From Talinum fruticosum (taxonomy: Eukaryota > Streptophyta > Magnoliopsida > Caryophyllales > Talinaceae), in the NCBI GenBank assembly GCA_021018815.1, contig JAITYX010000017.1, positions 2,480,001 to 2,544,000 of the forward strand: 64,000 nt of DNA, given 5' to 3'. A program made the position numbers and the translations under genes. Positions within the stretch are counted from its first letter, which is position 1; the number at the start of each line of letters is the position of its first letter. Of this stretch, positions 1-16,309 are shown in pieces. A model generated the notes under the pieces. It did no database searches. It saw only the letters and a program-made list of their open reading frames with translations, and was not told the origin of the DNA.

Positions 1-647
1 GCATTACCATTATCATTGTCAACAATGGCATCACCCATCTGGTTGGAGATAAATGACAAATTTGCCCCTGTAAGTTTATCCACTTGTTGGGCAACATTGT
101 TCCTCAATTCCATAAGGCAAGCCGTGAACTGCTCAAGTTCATCCAACCCCATCTCATCAACAGGAGCCTCGTCCCACCAAAACCCATTACTTTTTTGCCC
201 ATTGTTCCAATTCTGCCCCTGCCCTTGGCTAAGTTGATAATGATCGGCAAACTTCTTCTCCTCCTCAATCTTCCTCTTAATCTCATCGTACCTCCTGTTG
301 TGATCTTCCACGATCAAAGCCAGCTCATTACAGCCGACGTCATCGTCACCATCCCCGTCGTCAAGGGTCCCGCTGGTGACGTAGCGGCTTACCACGTCAT
401 CGGGGTGGGGGTGGCCGAAGCAGAAGAGCTTGCCCCTCTCAGAGAAGGTCAAAATGGCCATTTCAACCCCGCAGAGAGCACACAACTCACTGGCCTTCTT
501 GAAGAGCCCAGCGCGTCGTTTCGAGAAGGTAACGTGTTTTCTTGTTTTGTCTTCGATCATTGCGATGGGGATCTTCCTTCTCCCATTGCTTCGCTTCTTG
601 GTTCCTTCGTCCTGCTTATCCTCTGCTGTGTTAGTTTGGGTAGCCAT
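1..647 (-). CDS. Type I (M-alpha, AGL61/AGL62-like) MADS-box transcription factor, 3' end cut by window
   Basis: The reverse strand is open from an ATG at 647 to the window edge, giving 215 codons without an intron. Residues ~21-80 form a MADS domain: a basic stretch after GRRKIPIAMI, then FSKRRAGLFKKASELCALCG, then EMAILTFSERGKLFCFGHP. The following region is acidic and charged (about residues 100-140, with KRKIEEEKK). A WWDEAPVDEMGLDELEQF-type motif near residue 165 is typical of AGL61/AGL62-like M-alpha proteins. The lack of introns and of a K-box coiled coil also points to type I rather than MIKC. Family members are nuclear DNA-binding proteins, often acting in the female gametophyte or endosperm; that role is known for relatives and only inferred here. 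The stop codon lies outside the window. Confidence 0.93.
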   Translation of the reverse strand, partial: MATQTNTAEDKQDEGTKKRSNGRRKIPIAMIEDKTRKHVTFSKRRAGLFKKASELCALCGVEMAILTFSERGKLFCFGHPHPDDVVSRYVTSGTLDDGDGDDDVGCNELALIVEDHNRRYDEIKRKIEEEKKFADHYQLSQGQGQNWNNGQKSNGFWWDEAPVDEMGLDELEQFTACLMELRNNVAQQVDKLTGANLSFISNQMGDAIVDNDNGN

Positions 648-732
648 TGATGAAGTAAAGGAGATTAATTAAGGGGGATTTGATGATTAGCAGTAAATGA
701 GACTAGTTTAATTATGTCTTAAGGATGCGATT

Positions 733-745
733 AATATATATATAG
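733..745 (-). promoter_or_regulatory. Putative TATA box of the MADS gene
   Basis: Read on the minus strand this is TATATATATATTAA, about 90 bases upstream of the MADS ATG at 647. Position and composition suit a plant TATA box, but AT-rich spacers make chance matches common. Confidence 0.4.
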
Positions 746-747
746 AA

Positions 748-2060
748 GATGATGATCATAACCGAAGATCACGCGCTAATCTATAGGATAACAGTGGGGA
801 GATGTCTTATTTATGGCAAGAAAAAGATTACGAATTATTTTCCTTAGTGGTATCATTGGGTGATGGTAAAAGATTTTATTACAACAATCAGTTTTTAAAG
901 TATCTTTGGTCAATTTTTTTGAAAAAATATATCATTTTTAACATATTTCTGAAATTATGGAAAAAATTAATTATTTATTGACTATATACTACATAGATAA
1001 AGTCAAAATTACTAGATGGATAAAGACTAAAAAGAGAGAGTGTAAGTGAATTTTGGTTGAATTATTGTTATTTTTTGGGGTATGAATTAGGCATGAAGTC
1101 CTTAATTTTTTTTCGTCAATGAACATGTACAAAATGTTGCCAAACAATATTATAATAGTATTTAGATAAAAACCCGTTTTATTAACTTTAATTTATAACT
1201 TTATAATTTCTTACAACTCTTTACAACCTGGTTATAACTAACTTTATAACTATCTTATTGTTTATTACAATTACTTATAACTTATAGTCAATGAATTTTG
1301 CATGGCTGGCTGTATGTTTTCTACTGTATTTGATAGCATGCTACTTTATTGTTACCTAAAATTGAGTTGATTTAGAATTTGATTTTCTAATGGGGTAAAA
1401 ATATGACCATTTCTCAATTAGCAATAATTGCATACCAAAGGAGACTAATCTGAGGATGTCAATTTAACAATGAAGTTTTGTAATAGATCTTTTTGTTAAG
1501 AAAATTGTAATCAAATCCCTTCTTTAACCAACATTCTTTGAGATAATTCTATGGTGATCGTCACATTGGAGAAGTAATTAAAGTTTTTTACTTCTTAAGA
1601 TTTTTTTATTTTGGTATAAAGACACTCTTTCATTGGAAAATTCATGAATAATATTTTAAAGCATTGATTTTAAGATAAAGTTCTTCTCACCTTTAATGGA
1701 AGTTTTGCCACTTAATAACATTAAAAAGTTGAACATAAGGAAGTTTCTATATTCCACATCATCCACAATTCTATATTTATATTTTTTGAAATGATGAATT
1801 TTTATGAAATGAAGTCCGTTAATAATAGGGTTATATCATGAAACTTATATTATTTAGATTGGAAGTACAGAGTGGGATGTGATAGAAGTGAGGGAAGTAG
1901 ACTTTATTTAACTCAAGTTAACCTTGTTTGAAAATTAATATAAGATGTTCGGACTCTAATGTCAAACTTAAATTGAGATTCTTTAGGGATAAAGGGTAAA
2001 TTTTTAATGAGTTTATCTTCCACATCCCCTTCTACTCCTTTTTACCAACATATACATTAA
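748..2060. other. AT-rich spacer between MADS and 14-3-3 genes
   Basis: No coding region is visible. About 1190-1290 has short repeated words of the type TTACAACTC/TTATAACT, seen again at 2870-2975, 32.6 kb, 34.4-34.8 kb and 43.4 kb. Confidence 0.6.
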
Positions 2061-2291
2061 GGTCCCGTTTGGTATGCAAAAGTGGAATGGAATGAAATCA
2101 GGAATGATACCGAGGGGTTAGGTATGTAACTTGAATATTCTATTCGGGTGTTTGGTAAAGAATAGGAATGGAATCAAGTTCCAGTTCTTATTGTATGGTT
2201 GTTAATCATGGGATAAAGTTAAAATTGTTTTATTTTTTAAATTATTTTATATCATTGTAAATTATTATTATTATTATTATTATTAATATTA

Positions 2292-2329
<38 letters not shown>

Positions 2330-2586
2330 CATCATCATCATTTGATTCAATAAAAGTTGAAGCTCATTAGCATATTTGCTAATATTGAGTCTTATATTTA
2401 TTTAATTTTTTAATTAACTATCTTGTAATTTTTTCAATAATTAACAAATTTTATTTATAATTTTTAGTAAACCTATTTTCAAACTGTAATGTTCTATCAA
2501 ACAATATGAAAAAAATTATATATAATAAATAAATAAATAAATAATAAAAAAACAATAACAAAAAAATACCCCAACCTAACAACCAA

Positions 2587-2632
<46 letters not shown>

Positions 2633-2853
2633 TAGCAAATAGGCTATTTTTTTTTAATAATTATAAACCGATCCCTGAGGGATTGAGAATTGATTCCCTC
2701 CTATTTGGGGATTCAAATTTCCTTGTTTTGAGGGAACTTGAAACCTGTAAATTTCAAGTTCCACCTTCAAAATAATCAATCAAACAATTGAAAAAGGAAC
2801 TTAAAACCGGAGGAATCAAGTTCCATTCCAATTTTGTCCAACCAAACGGGGCC
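2061..2853. mobile_element. Non-autonomous inverted-repeat element (~0.8 kb)
   Basis: The left end starts GGTCCCGTTTGGT and continues with a GGAATGGAATG-like segment. The right end, read in reverse, starts GGCCCCGTTTGGT and continues AATTGGAATGGAACTTG. The interior has no coding capacity and holds an (ATT)n run at 2260-2330 and an (AAT)n run at 2588-2632, which complement each other. Ends of this kind occur in plant hAT or PIF/Harbinger derivatives; I could not fix a target-site duplication, so the superfamily is open. Confidence 0.65.
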
Positions 2854-3136
2854 ATAGGTAATATTTTTAGCATTAATTAACAATTTTACAATTACTAATA
2901 ATTTTTAACGACTATCTTTATAACTATCTTAGAACTCCTTATAACTTCTTACCACATTGTATAACTGCTTACAATTTCTTAATCTCAGTTTTTTACCCGC
3001 AAGATGAATTAACTCGTTCTAGGGTTGTCCCCAGTCTCTATCCCAATAGAAACCTACGCACCAAGGCTTCACAAGAATCACCAGCAACAACCCATATCTC
3101 ACCTCCAGGCCCCAAAGCCCAACACACCTTGCCGAA

Positions 3137-3143
3137 TATAAAG
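3137..3143 (+). promoter_or_regulatory. Putative TATA box of the 14-3-3 gene
   Basis: TATAAAG lies ~120 bases before the ATG at 3259 and is followed by a CT-rich leader, as expected for a plant 5' UTR. Confidence 0.55.
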
Positions 3144-3258
3144 CATCAAATTCGCCCTCTCCTCTCTCTATTACCGAAATCCTTTCCTGTAGGCTGTAAC
3201 ATAATCAGATTCTCTCTCTCCTCACTCTCTCTCCTCCCCAAATCTTCTCTCTCCAAAA

Positions 3259-7146
<3,888 letters not shown>

Positions 7147-7622
7147 GGATGTAAAGTGCTGATCAGAGTGGGTGTAGATGGGTCGATCATTTCCTTTCAT
7201 GTTTGAAGATATTGCTCTCAACTTGTAGCATGGTATCGAACGTTCTAATTCTGAACTGTCTCATGTGGACCGTTACAATGATTTTTCATTTTTGATGGTT
7301 TTTCATTTTTGGTTGCTTGATTACCTGCAAAGGTCTGCTTACATTCTCAGTTCTGAAATTATTCATCACCTTGCCAAAATTTGGGTTTCCATCAGCTATG
7401 ATTTGGATAGTTTCATCGCAGCTTGCTGGACCCCACCTATATCAGGAACAACTTGCTGTCCGGAACTGGTTTTGATTTCCTTTGGATCTCTCATTTCCTG
7501 ATCCTTGCACAATTTCCACTACTTAAGAAACAAAATATAGCAGGATTGAGATTTCTCTCACATTTTTTCCGACATTTAAACCATGGAATTTCCACTACTT
7601 AAGAAAGGCATCCATACTCCCA

Positions 7623-7665
<43 letters not shown>

Positions 7666-8205
7666 ATCTTTCCAGATTTTACATGTGTAAGCTAGGATAG
7701 AAAATTTGAGCAATGTGCTTATGTTGCAGGGAAAATGGTTTGATTTGGACAGCCTTGTGTAGTTGTATAGTATTCAGAACCATGTCGAGCAGATCACTGC
7801 CTAATTTGTTCCAGAAAAAAATGTGCGCTTGACTGTATTTCATGTCTTTGAAATTTGTGGTAACTTACTGCACTCTTGATTACTCCAAGAAAACAGTAAG
7901 ATTTGACCATAAATGGATTTGGAGATGACAACTGCTGATATGAAATAATCTACAATCTCAAGCATAGCTGAACTGAACATTCCTCGCAGGCAGGATCAAA
8001 CTTGACAAGTTAATGATTGAAAAACAACACAGGGTAACGACTTGAGAATTTCAGCTGATAATAATTTGAAAAGATGTCTCAGTTTATTTTCATATATACA
8101 AGGTGAAGGAGGTAACTATTTTCTTGGCATAATAATGATGGAAGCAGCAGGGACAGTGATGAACGTGCAAGTGAAAGATCCACAACATGAATAATAGCAT
8201 AGGCA
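7147..8205. other. Convergent spacer and 3' UTRs of 14-3-3 and CutA
   Basis: It holds the 14-3-3 3' UTR, an (AT)n microsatellite at 7625-7662, and no further coding signal. The two flanking genes point toward each other. Confidence 0.5.
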
Positions 8206-10658
8206 CTAACTCTGAGGTTCAGTTCCTCGTGCTGTTTTAAGCCACTCAAGGTATTGGTGGTTGCCTCCAGTAATGGGCATCGCTATCACTTCAGGCACCC
8301 TGCTCATATTAATCAATCGGCACAATAATTGCTTCTTTTGTGCTAGTGGGTATTGGACCAGTGCAAACATTCCCACAGGGAGAGAAAGAGAGAGAGGGAG
8401 GGAAGGGGGCTTACTCGTACTCATGGTTGGCCTTGACATGCTCAGTCAATGCACCCAAAAGGCGTTCCCTGGTCTTGATTATGAGTAGTTCTTCTGAGTC
8501 TGTTTGTATCTGCAGCCACAAGCAAGACTGCATCAGATTTAAAACTCGACAATCCTCGAATATAACACAGAAAAGGTATATGTTATGATTTTACCTCTCC
8601 TTTCCACTCGTAGACAGATTCAATACCTGCAGTAAAACAAAATAGACTAATCAAAGGAGATATCAAGTAGGTCCATACAAAAATTCTACTGAGCTTCGAT
8701 ACTATACTAGTCTTAGGATACTATATGTACCACAACATAATCACCTTACACACCCACTGGAAAATAAATTAAAGCCAACCCACTTTTACAATATACAAAC
8801 TTAAAACATTATGCTCCTGTCAAATGGTCAGCATTTCATCATGACGATTTATACTAGATCCATTAGACCTTTAACAACCTTGTGTTACACAATTATCAGG
8901 ACCGATACTTTATAGTCAATAACAGAGACATCAATAAATAAATGCATGCTGATTGTGCAAAACATTTCCCTCTTTCTATGAATAAAATTACTTACGAAAC
9001 ATGAGTGCATCTCATCCAATTCAGCAATAATAATAGATCAACATAACTCGAAGCAGAAACCGCAGCCCGCCCCTCAGGAAGTAGATTTTTCCTGAACAAA
9101 GCTAGCCGGAGCTTTCACTATTTCCTTGTTCCGATAAATGGTCTAACACATACACAGCACACAAACGGTTATCACACTGGGATGTAAATGTCCACATCAT
9201 TGCTCTTGGTTCTTTTCCATCATCATATTATAGCATAATTTGCGTTTAGTTAACCATTCTGCAATCCCCGTCCAAATTTTCTAAACTGTATACAGGCATG
9301 AATACACATCCTCTACTCTGAATGGTACTAACTGGTTGAAGGGACGTCTGCTATCCATTTTGTCCCCTGCAGAACTCAAGAATGGTAGTAAGATGTGATC
9401 TCCATGGATCAGAGGCAGTGCATTAACATATATTTTAGATTTAGTCAATGATTTACTTTGTTCAACACTGAAAGATAGGGAGGAGATTTAGACATTATTC
9501 GGTAACACGTCATGGGAAATGCCAATACCATCTTCAGGAAATTGTAATTGACAGTGTAAGGCCATTAAGACACGTCAGGTTCCAGTATAAGTCCATAAAG
9601 TTATACGGAGTACTATAATACTGATTTCTGATCAAAATAACACTTCAGGACTGCATGATCAGGAGAAAGAGGGTCTGATCAATTCAGATTAAAGACAAAG
9701 CAACAATAGCGGAAGAATCAGAGAGGGAAATTATCTAAGAACATAAGAGCATACGCAATCACATACCTGGAACTCGATTCACACAAGCTGCAAGTCTCGT
9801 TTTCACGATACTTTCTGCCAGCTTCTTCCCTACCAAAAGTTTAAAGGCTGGATTAGTATATTTTGCAACAACAGATTCTTCTGTTGCAGGAGAAAATAAA
9901 GAATAACAATCGAAAACAAAAGTGCCCTCTAGCCTCTAAGGCAGCAATAGATAACTTGAAATATTGCAGGAATAGTGCATAAACTAGATCTTCGAGAGAT
10001 TCAAAGAATTACATAATAAACTTACAATTATAGCATAATATAAAAAGAATTACTCCATCAAGACAACATAGGCAAAGAACTTCAAGGTAGGAAACGTCCT
10101 ACTTGTTTTGAGGAAAGAAAAGGAAAAGGAGAAACGGAACAGAAGTTCTACCCAGGAATCCCCAGCCGATATTCAATAGCTTATAGTCCGGTGGCTAACG
10201 ATGATCACATGATATTCGCATTGATGTTTCACACGAGAACACACCTAAGAATAAAAAACACAGATAAGATATTCCAGGGTCGCAGAAGTAGATCGTTCAA
10301 AACTTTATAGACCAAAAGAACCCCAAAATTTGCAGTTCAGCTCATCACAAACCGGATTTTGACTAATACTAGGACATTATTCAAAACCTCAAATTTCAAG
10401 TAGAGAACGCTAACATCATAAAACATTCAGCACAGCAACGAATACAAAGTATAAAGAACTTGGAGCTAAAACAAATGTCCATTATTTATTTTGAAATTTT
10501 CAGGAAAGAACATAGTTGCTCTCAAGGTTTTATGATTTTATCCTTAGCAAACGAATGAAGAAAACAATCGAACACAATAAGGACTTTCTTCCACGATATC
10601 ATTATCAGACAATCAGCAAAACAAACAAACGTCAAAGAAAATGAGATTACGCTAAGCG

Positions 10659-10691
<33 letters not shown>

Positions 10692-11134
10692 TTCCTTGTT
10701 AGGGACAGTGACGTAGACAACAATGGTTGGCTTGGCAGAGTGTTGCTACTTGCCTCCTCCATCCTAGTCGAGTGAATGCTCCGAGATTGATCTTTCGAAC
10801 TGATGTAACATCAAAATTATCGCAATCAGAGCTCAATTAGCATCAATCATTATCACCAGAGTTAACCTCTTCCAACAAAATTATGCATCAAAATCCCCTA
10901 ACAGAATCCGAAACAAAATCGAATTACATTCACATTCGAAACAGAATCATTCAATTCATACAAAAAGTATAAGAGAGAGAGAGAGAGTGAATACCGAAGC
11001 AGAAGGGGGAAGGAGAGAGACTGAGCGCACCCCGTCGTGAAAGGAGAAGTGCAGAGATTCGAGAGGCAGAACGTCAGAACACAAATCGTGCTTACGATCG
11101 GCAACTGACGCCTCACAGCACCGGAAAACACCAC
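8206..11134 (-). pseudogene. CUTA: CutA-type divalent-cation tolerance protein gene, frame broken by a 5-bp duplication
   Basis: On the minus strand six exons can be placed: 11134-10995, 10799-10688, 9829-9767, 8626-8595, 8509-8415 and 8299-8206, all with GT-AG borders and matching phases. Exons 2-6 encode a full CutA core: TIVVYVTVPNKEAG, KKLAESIVKTRLAACVNRVPG, GIESVYEWKGE, IQTDSEELLIIKTRER, then VPEVIAMPITGGNHQYLEWL. CutA forms trimers, usually in plant organelles, linked to copper/divalent metals. Exon 1 encodes a typical hydrophobic, arginine-containing N-terminal targeting region. Two lesions are visible. TTGGC is duplicated at 10727-10736, which shifts the frame between SSNTLP and TIVVYV. 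The expected ATG at 11134 reads GTG, with no in-frame ATG upstream before a stop. Removing 5 bases would leave 176 aa, the usual plant length. Either a recent pseudogene or sequence error. Confidence 0.8.
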
Positions 11135-11206
11135 CGACGAGGAGAACTTTCTCTGGAAGAACAGAGAGATAGAGATACCAATTCTGATTCGAAGGCCTAG
11201 AAAGCT

Positions 11207-11214
11207 TATTTATA
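11207..11214 (-). promoter_or_regulatory. Putative TATA box of the CutA gene
   Basis: TATAAATA on the minus strand lies ~75 bases upstream of the position where exon 1 begins at 11134. A GA-rich tract follows further upstream (11270-11315). Confidence 0.55.
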
Positions 11215-11319
11215 CTCTGCTCCAGAGAGCATCGGCATCTTTGTGATGCTTTAACCATCGGAGTTCAAATTCTCTCTCTCTCTCTCTCTCACGCTCTCTC
11301 TCTCTCTCTCTATCATGCC

Positions 11320-14040
11320 AAGCTTCCCCAGATTCTGATTCTCCGTCGGTGTCTTCTTCAAGAACATTCTAGAACCCGCGATTGGGCTTTTGGCCCAAGA
11401 GACTATATATGTTCGCCTCGCCTTGGGTTGGGCGAAGGTTCATTCAGCCTAATATTTCTCACATCATCTCTCCTGAATCTCACAAGGTCACACATTTGAG
11501 GGTGAACAGTAGCACTTTTTAAAGTTATGATGATGATTTGATTGATTGATTAATTAAAATTGCAAAAAAATAAAAAAAATAAAAAGAAAAATGAGGTTGG
11601 ATATTTTGGGATCGTTTTCAATGACAGAAAGCATGATATGGGCAGATCGAAGGACGGATTAGTCTGATAAGGACCTCCTAATTTTCTTTTCCATAGAAAT
11701 TTCAAGAAACCTAAAATGATATATAGGTAGAATAGCTTGGGACAAGTTTTATACCAACTTGGTCCCATTTAACGTGCCTTTGCTTTTCTTATGACCTCAA
11801 CCTAAATGACCCTAACTTAACTCTAACTACCTCATTGGTAGATTGAGCCAGACAATCCAATAAGTTACATGCTGTACTTTTGAAGTTCATAAAGACAATG
11901 CCTATAGTAGATCATATGTTTGAAATAGTGAATTGAGAGTATCAGTATGGATAAAAATGATACAAAAATAAAATAGTGTATCTTAACCTCGATTGTCGAG
12001 TGTACTCGTAAACACTAATAAATGAGTTATGCGGTGTTTAATTTTCAAGTGTACAGTTAAAACTTTAAACCTGTCACGATTCAAATATTTTCCTACTCTT
12101 TCCCTCCGTCCAACCCACGGAGATCCTTAACTTATCCTCTACAATCACGGAAGGATTTGGAAGCATAAAAATGAAAAAAAGGGGGAAATATCTATGCATA
12201 ATAGCACCGACGCACAATGGAGAAGCAAAGGAGATAACCATAGGAAAAAAAGGGGAGTAGTTTCGAAGAATCCAAGAGATGAATCAGCCAGTTAAGGCTC
12301 ATCATCAATGCATTATGTTGGGATATTTAAAATGTAAAGAGATAGATCTAATTCTAAAGCACTCAAATTACTCTCTCTCTCTCTCGGGAGGATATTTTGT
12401 CCCTGGTTTTGATTGTATGTTTTGACAAGCTAACGCCTAAAATGGGGACTACAACCCACGAAAGCCACAGGGAGCACTAAATACAAAATAAAAACTTAAC
12501 CCAAATCACTCTTTCCAAACCAGTTTTAATCCCACTTAGGGCCCCTTCTTGATAGAGACTATGAACAGTCTTGCAAAGAAATTTCGGTAATGGCAAAAAT
12601 TTGAGGCAACAATCTCTTTTATAAATCACGACAAAAGATATTGAAATTCCTACGTATTGGATGGACGCCCTATAGACCTGTCTCCTTATCGCCCGCTCTC
12701 CACGCCCTTCTGATTGGACTAATCCAACACCATTACAAAATCACTATCATCAAGCAAGCCCTAGTTCAACCAAAGCAAAACTTATAAATGATATACGATG
12801 GACTCAGATATATAAACTCAAATTATCCTACATGATATTTTATTGAATATTTTTAAAACTCACTCTTTATTTTTATTATCCTTTCTTAAATTTTTTTAAA
12901 AAAGTTAAATATCCTCTTTTAAATTGCACCATCATGTTACCAAATTAACATATCAGCATCTGTAGTATAAATATTAAACAACATTACAATCATCAATGCT
13001 TATATCAAGATGTTGGAGTACGTATATCTAAAAATTAAATAGGTACATGTCAATTAAAATTTGTGTACACGACAAATGTGAGCTAGTAAAATTGTGTACG
13101 ATTATGAGCACATTATGTTTTTCCTACAATTATACCTGCAAGTCCCAACAGCTAAAAGTGTATCTTTTTTTTTTAATAAAGGTAGGTGTAATTAGATGTC
13201 TATTTTTACATGAATAGCGTCCAACAAACAACTAAAAATTTAACTTTTGCGTGTAACTTATGAACTTACCATTGGTAATAAATATGTTTTTACTGTTAGC
13301 AGTAAAAAAATTACCAACAAAATTATCAACCATTACATAAAAAGACTGCAAGATTGCAATGCTTCTATAATTCAGTGTCAATTGGAAATAAACATATTTT
13401 TACTGTTAGTGGTAAAAAAAACTACCAATGAAATTATCAACCATTAGATAAAAAGACTGCAAGATTGCAATGCTTCTACAACTCACACTCCCAATCTAGA
13501 AAGAATTAAACTCTTTTCAACGTCCTACCATTAGACTGCTCATATAGGGTCAATAATTTGTCACCTCAATAATGAAGTAATTAGGTGAATAAATAATTAG
13601 AAAATAATAATCACTAGTTAGCTCCAGAATTATATAACCTCGGAAGTTGGAATTAAAATAATAAAGGCACATCTGTACATCCACGTCGGATTCTATTGTT
13701 AATTAATGATGGATTAGAAAGACAAGGAAGATAGTACGGCGATTGTTGCGGGTTGAATTTGGTGGCGAACTAACCATGGTGCTTAGCCATGTCTAATATG
13801 GCCCTTAGCAATAAATTATTTTATTCGATTAAAAATAAATTAACTTTTTAATTAAAAAAATATTTTATTTTTAATTTAACGAAAAGTGTAACCTTTTTTC
13901 GGGTCACAAGCCTTTAAAGTAAAAGTGCTCAAACTAGATGGATGTTTTCGAAAATTTGAATTAATTCTCTTCCTTATCGAGTTGAAGTCTGCTACCACCT
14001 TGTGAAAGCAACACAAAATTTTATTTTATACTAAAATATA
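11320..14040. other. AT-rich spacer without recognisable genes
   Basis: No open frame shows domain-like content. The only clear structure is the 110-bp tandem duplication at 13271-13490, listed separately. Confidence 0.5.
13271..13490. repeat. Two-copy tandem repeat, 110-bp unit
   Basis: Copies at 13271-13380 and 13381-13490 both begin ATTGG(T/A)AATAAA and contain TTTTTACTGTTAG, AAATTATCAACCATTA and AAAAAGACTGCAAGATTGCA at matching offsets. They differ at scattered bases. Confidence 0.9.
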
Positions 14041-14286
14041 GTTTTTCCGTTTTAAAATACATGTCACTTTAATCGACTATTTTTATCTTACGATATTTGT
14101 TACTAATTTTCTAACTATTGCAATGATCTAATAACTACTTTACCAATTTTATCATTATTAATTATTTTTTATCTCCTTTTCACATTAATTTTCTTCATTT
14201 TTAATGAAATATTAAAATAACTTAATTTTTAACATAAATTTTATCATAAATTTAATGTTTTCTCAAAATTTTAAAATGGAGGAATT
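14041..14286. mobile_element. Stowaway-like MITE
   Basis: The left end reads TTTTTCCGTTTTAAAATA followed by CATGTCACTTTAA. The right end in reverse reads TTCCTCCATTTTAAAATT. Flanking TA on both sides and the CTCC-type end resemble Tc1/Mariner Stowaway MITEs. The interior is AT-rich and non-coding. Confidence 0.5.
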
Positions 14287-14459
14287 ACAGCAATAAACAA
14301 ATAGGAGTTGAAGACAGCTAGAACTTTGTGTTGTCATAGAGCTGTGTGTTCTATCATTTATGTTAGCCTACGTAGTGTACTAAGATGTACTCTTTTCTAC
14401 TACATTAATGCGTAAACATTTCAACATGGCTTTCTAGATCTTCTTCTTCGTAGTTGGTC

Positions 14460-14504
<45 letters not shown>

Positions 14505-14674
14505 CGCCCCACCCCCTCCCCTCGCTTGCCGTCCCTCCCATCATGTGAACGGTTTCTAAATAAACATTAGCAAAAATCCAACCGACGAGATACATTACAC
14601 TCATAAAATCATTAAAAAATAAATTATTTAGCTTATAATACATTGAGAAAGCGTTATTAATATCAACTAGCGTG

Positions 14675-14739
<65 letters not shown>
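14460..14739. repeat. (CT)n at 14460-14502 and (AT)n at 14682-14739
   Basis: Two long dinucleotide microsatellites separated by ~180 bases of unique sequence. Confidence 0.95.
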
Positions 14740-14741
<2 letters not shown>

Positions 14742-16255
14742 TGTAGAAATGACTGACTTGATATACGTCTTAAAAGACATCAATGCACATAAAATGATTG
14801 ACTCGATATACAGTATAGTAAATATGTATATATATTATCGTTCTAAAAACGTCAATGAAATTATAATCATGATACAAGGAATTCATAATCAAAGGTATCT
14901 TTACGAAATTTTATGAATACGTACGATAAAGCTAGCGGTACATTTTGTTTGTGTTATAGGCATGGTATATAGTATAGATCTGGATCATAATGATACATGG
15001 TATAGAATCCAAAGGAAGAAGTATTTTAAAAGGCTAGGTAGCTACAATAGTAGAGATTAGAGGGCAGAAAAGAACGCCAAACACATGAACAGGAGGAGGA
15101 AAAGACAGATCCAGCAAAGCTAATTAATTAAGAAATATCTCTCAAAATTACACAATATATATATAAGAACACACCATGGGAACTTATCAAAAACAGTATA
15201 AAAAAAAAAAAAAAGAGTGTTATTTAATTTAAATATCAGAAAATGAGGAAAATGCAAAAAGACATAATAAATGCAGTAGAATAATAATGTGATTGCAGAG
15301 AGTGAATGATAACATATATAACTCCAACAATAAATAAATTCACGCACCCACGAAGGTGTCTGGTCAGTAAACAAAGCTGAGGGGGAGGAGGAGGAGTAGG
15401 GGCGTGGGTCACATGACAAGCACATGACTAGAGGAGGCTGCTGCTTTGGTATTGGCCTTGTAAACTTTAGCCCATAAAACTATACATATAAGAACTAGCA
15501 AAAGCATATTCCTTACCAAAAAAGAGGAAAATAAATTCTACTTACAATATTTTTTTTAATATGTGCTGGCACACGTATTTTTCAGTCAATAATTTAAAAA
15601 AAAAATGGTTACACCCTTAATTCTCTCAATAAAAGTTAGAAAATCGAATTTTATGAATGTGTATGAAATATGTTTTGAGAGAAATAATTGATTTATTAGC
15701 ATATTTTTGCCAATGTGTTACAATACAAGAATCATCTCGATTAAAAGATTAAGATGATAATTGAAATTTTAGAATAAATTATATATATACTCTATCGAGT
15801 ATTTTAGGTATTGAATTCATGTCTCGTTCCTCTAAAAGAAATTTTCAAGTTTGAGTTTTATGAATAAATAGAAAATTTATTCCAAGAAAGATAATTGATT
15901 TATGAAGTCACTCTCTACCATTATGAGCAAAGAGCACGTAATATACATGATTCATATCAACAAAAGCTTAAGTTTATGGTTAATACTCAGGACATGATCG
16001 GCATATACATATTTTGAGAAAAAGCTTGATTCTAGTTAAACGAGGATAAATATATATATTGCATGTGTTATCTTATTGGGTGAATAAAGCTCGGATCTCA
16101 AACTATGTAGAGAAGAAGCTATTCGTTGCTTTTATCATAATAACACACTTTGATCATCTCTTTTGGACCAAAAAGATGGTCTTAATTAGTCGTAAGAGGG
16201 ACCATGACTGGCCATGCATATCCCTCGTACGTGCTTCTCTCTCTTTTCATATCTT

Positions 16256-16309
<54 letters not shown>

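Noticed and set aside
10956..11258. 100-codon minus-strand frame with an ATG at 11258 as the CutA start
   Set aside because: It overlaps the CutA TATA box and is in a different frame from the conserved targeting-peptide wording.
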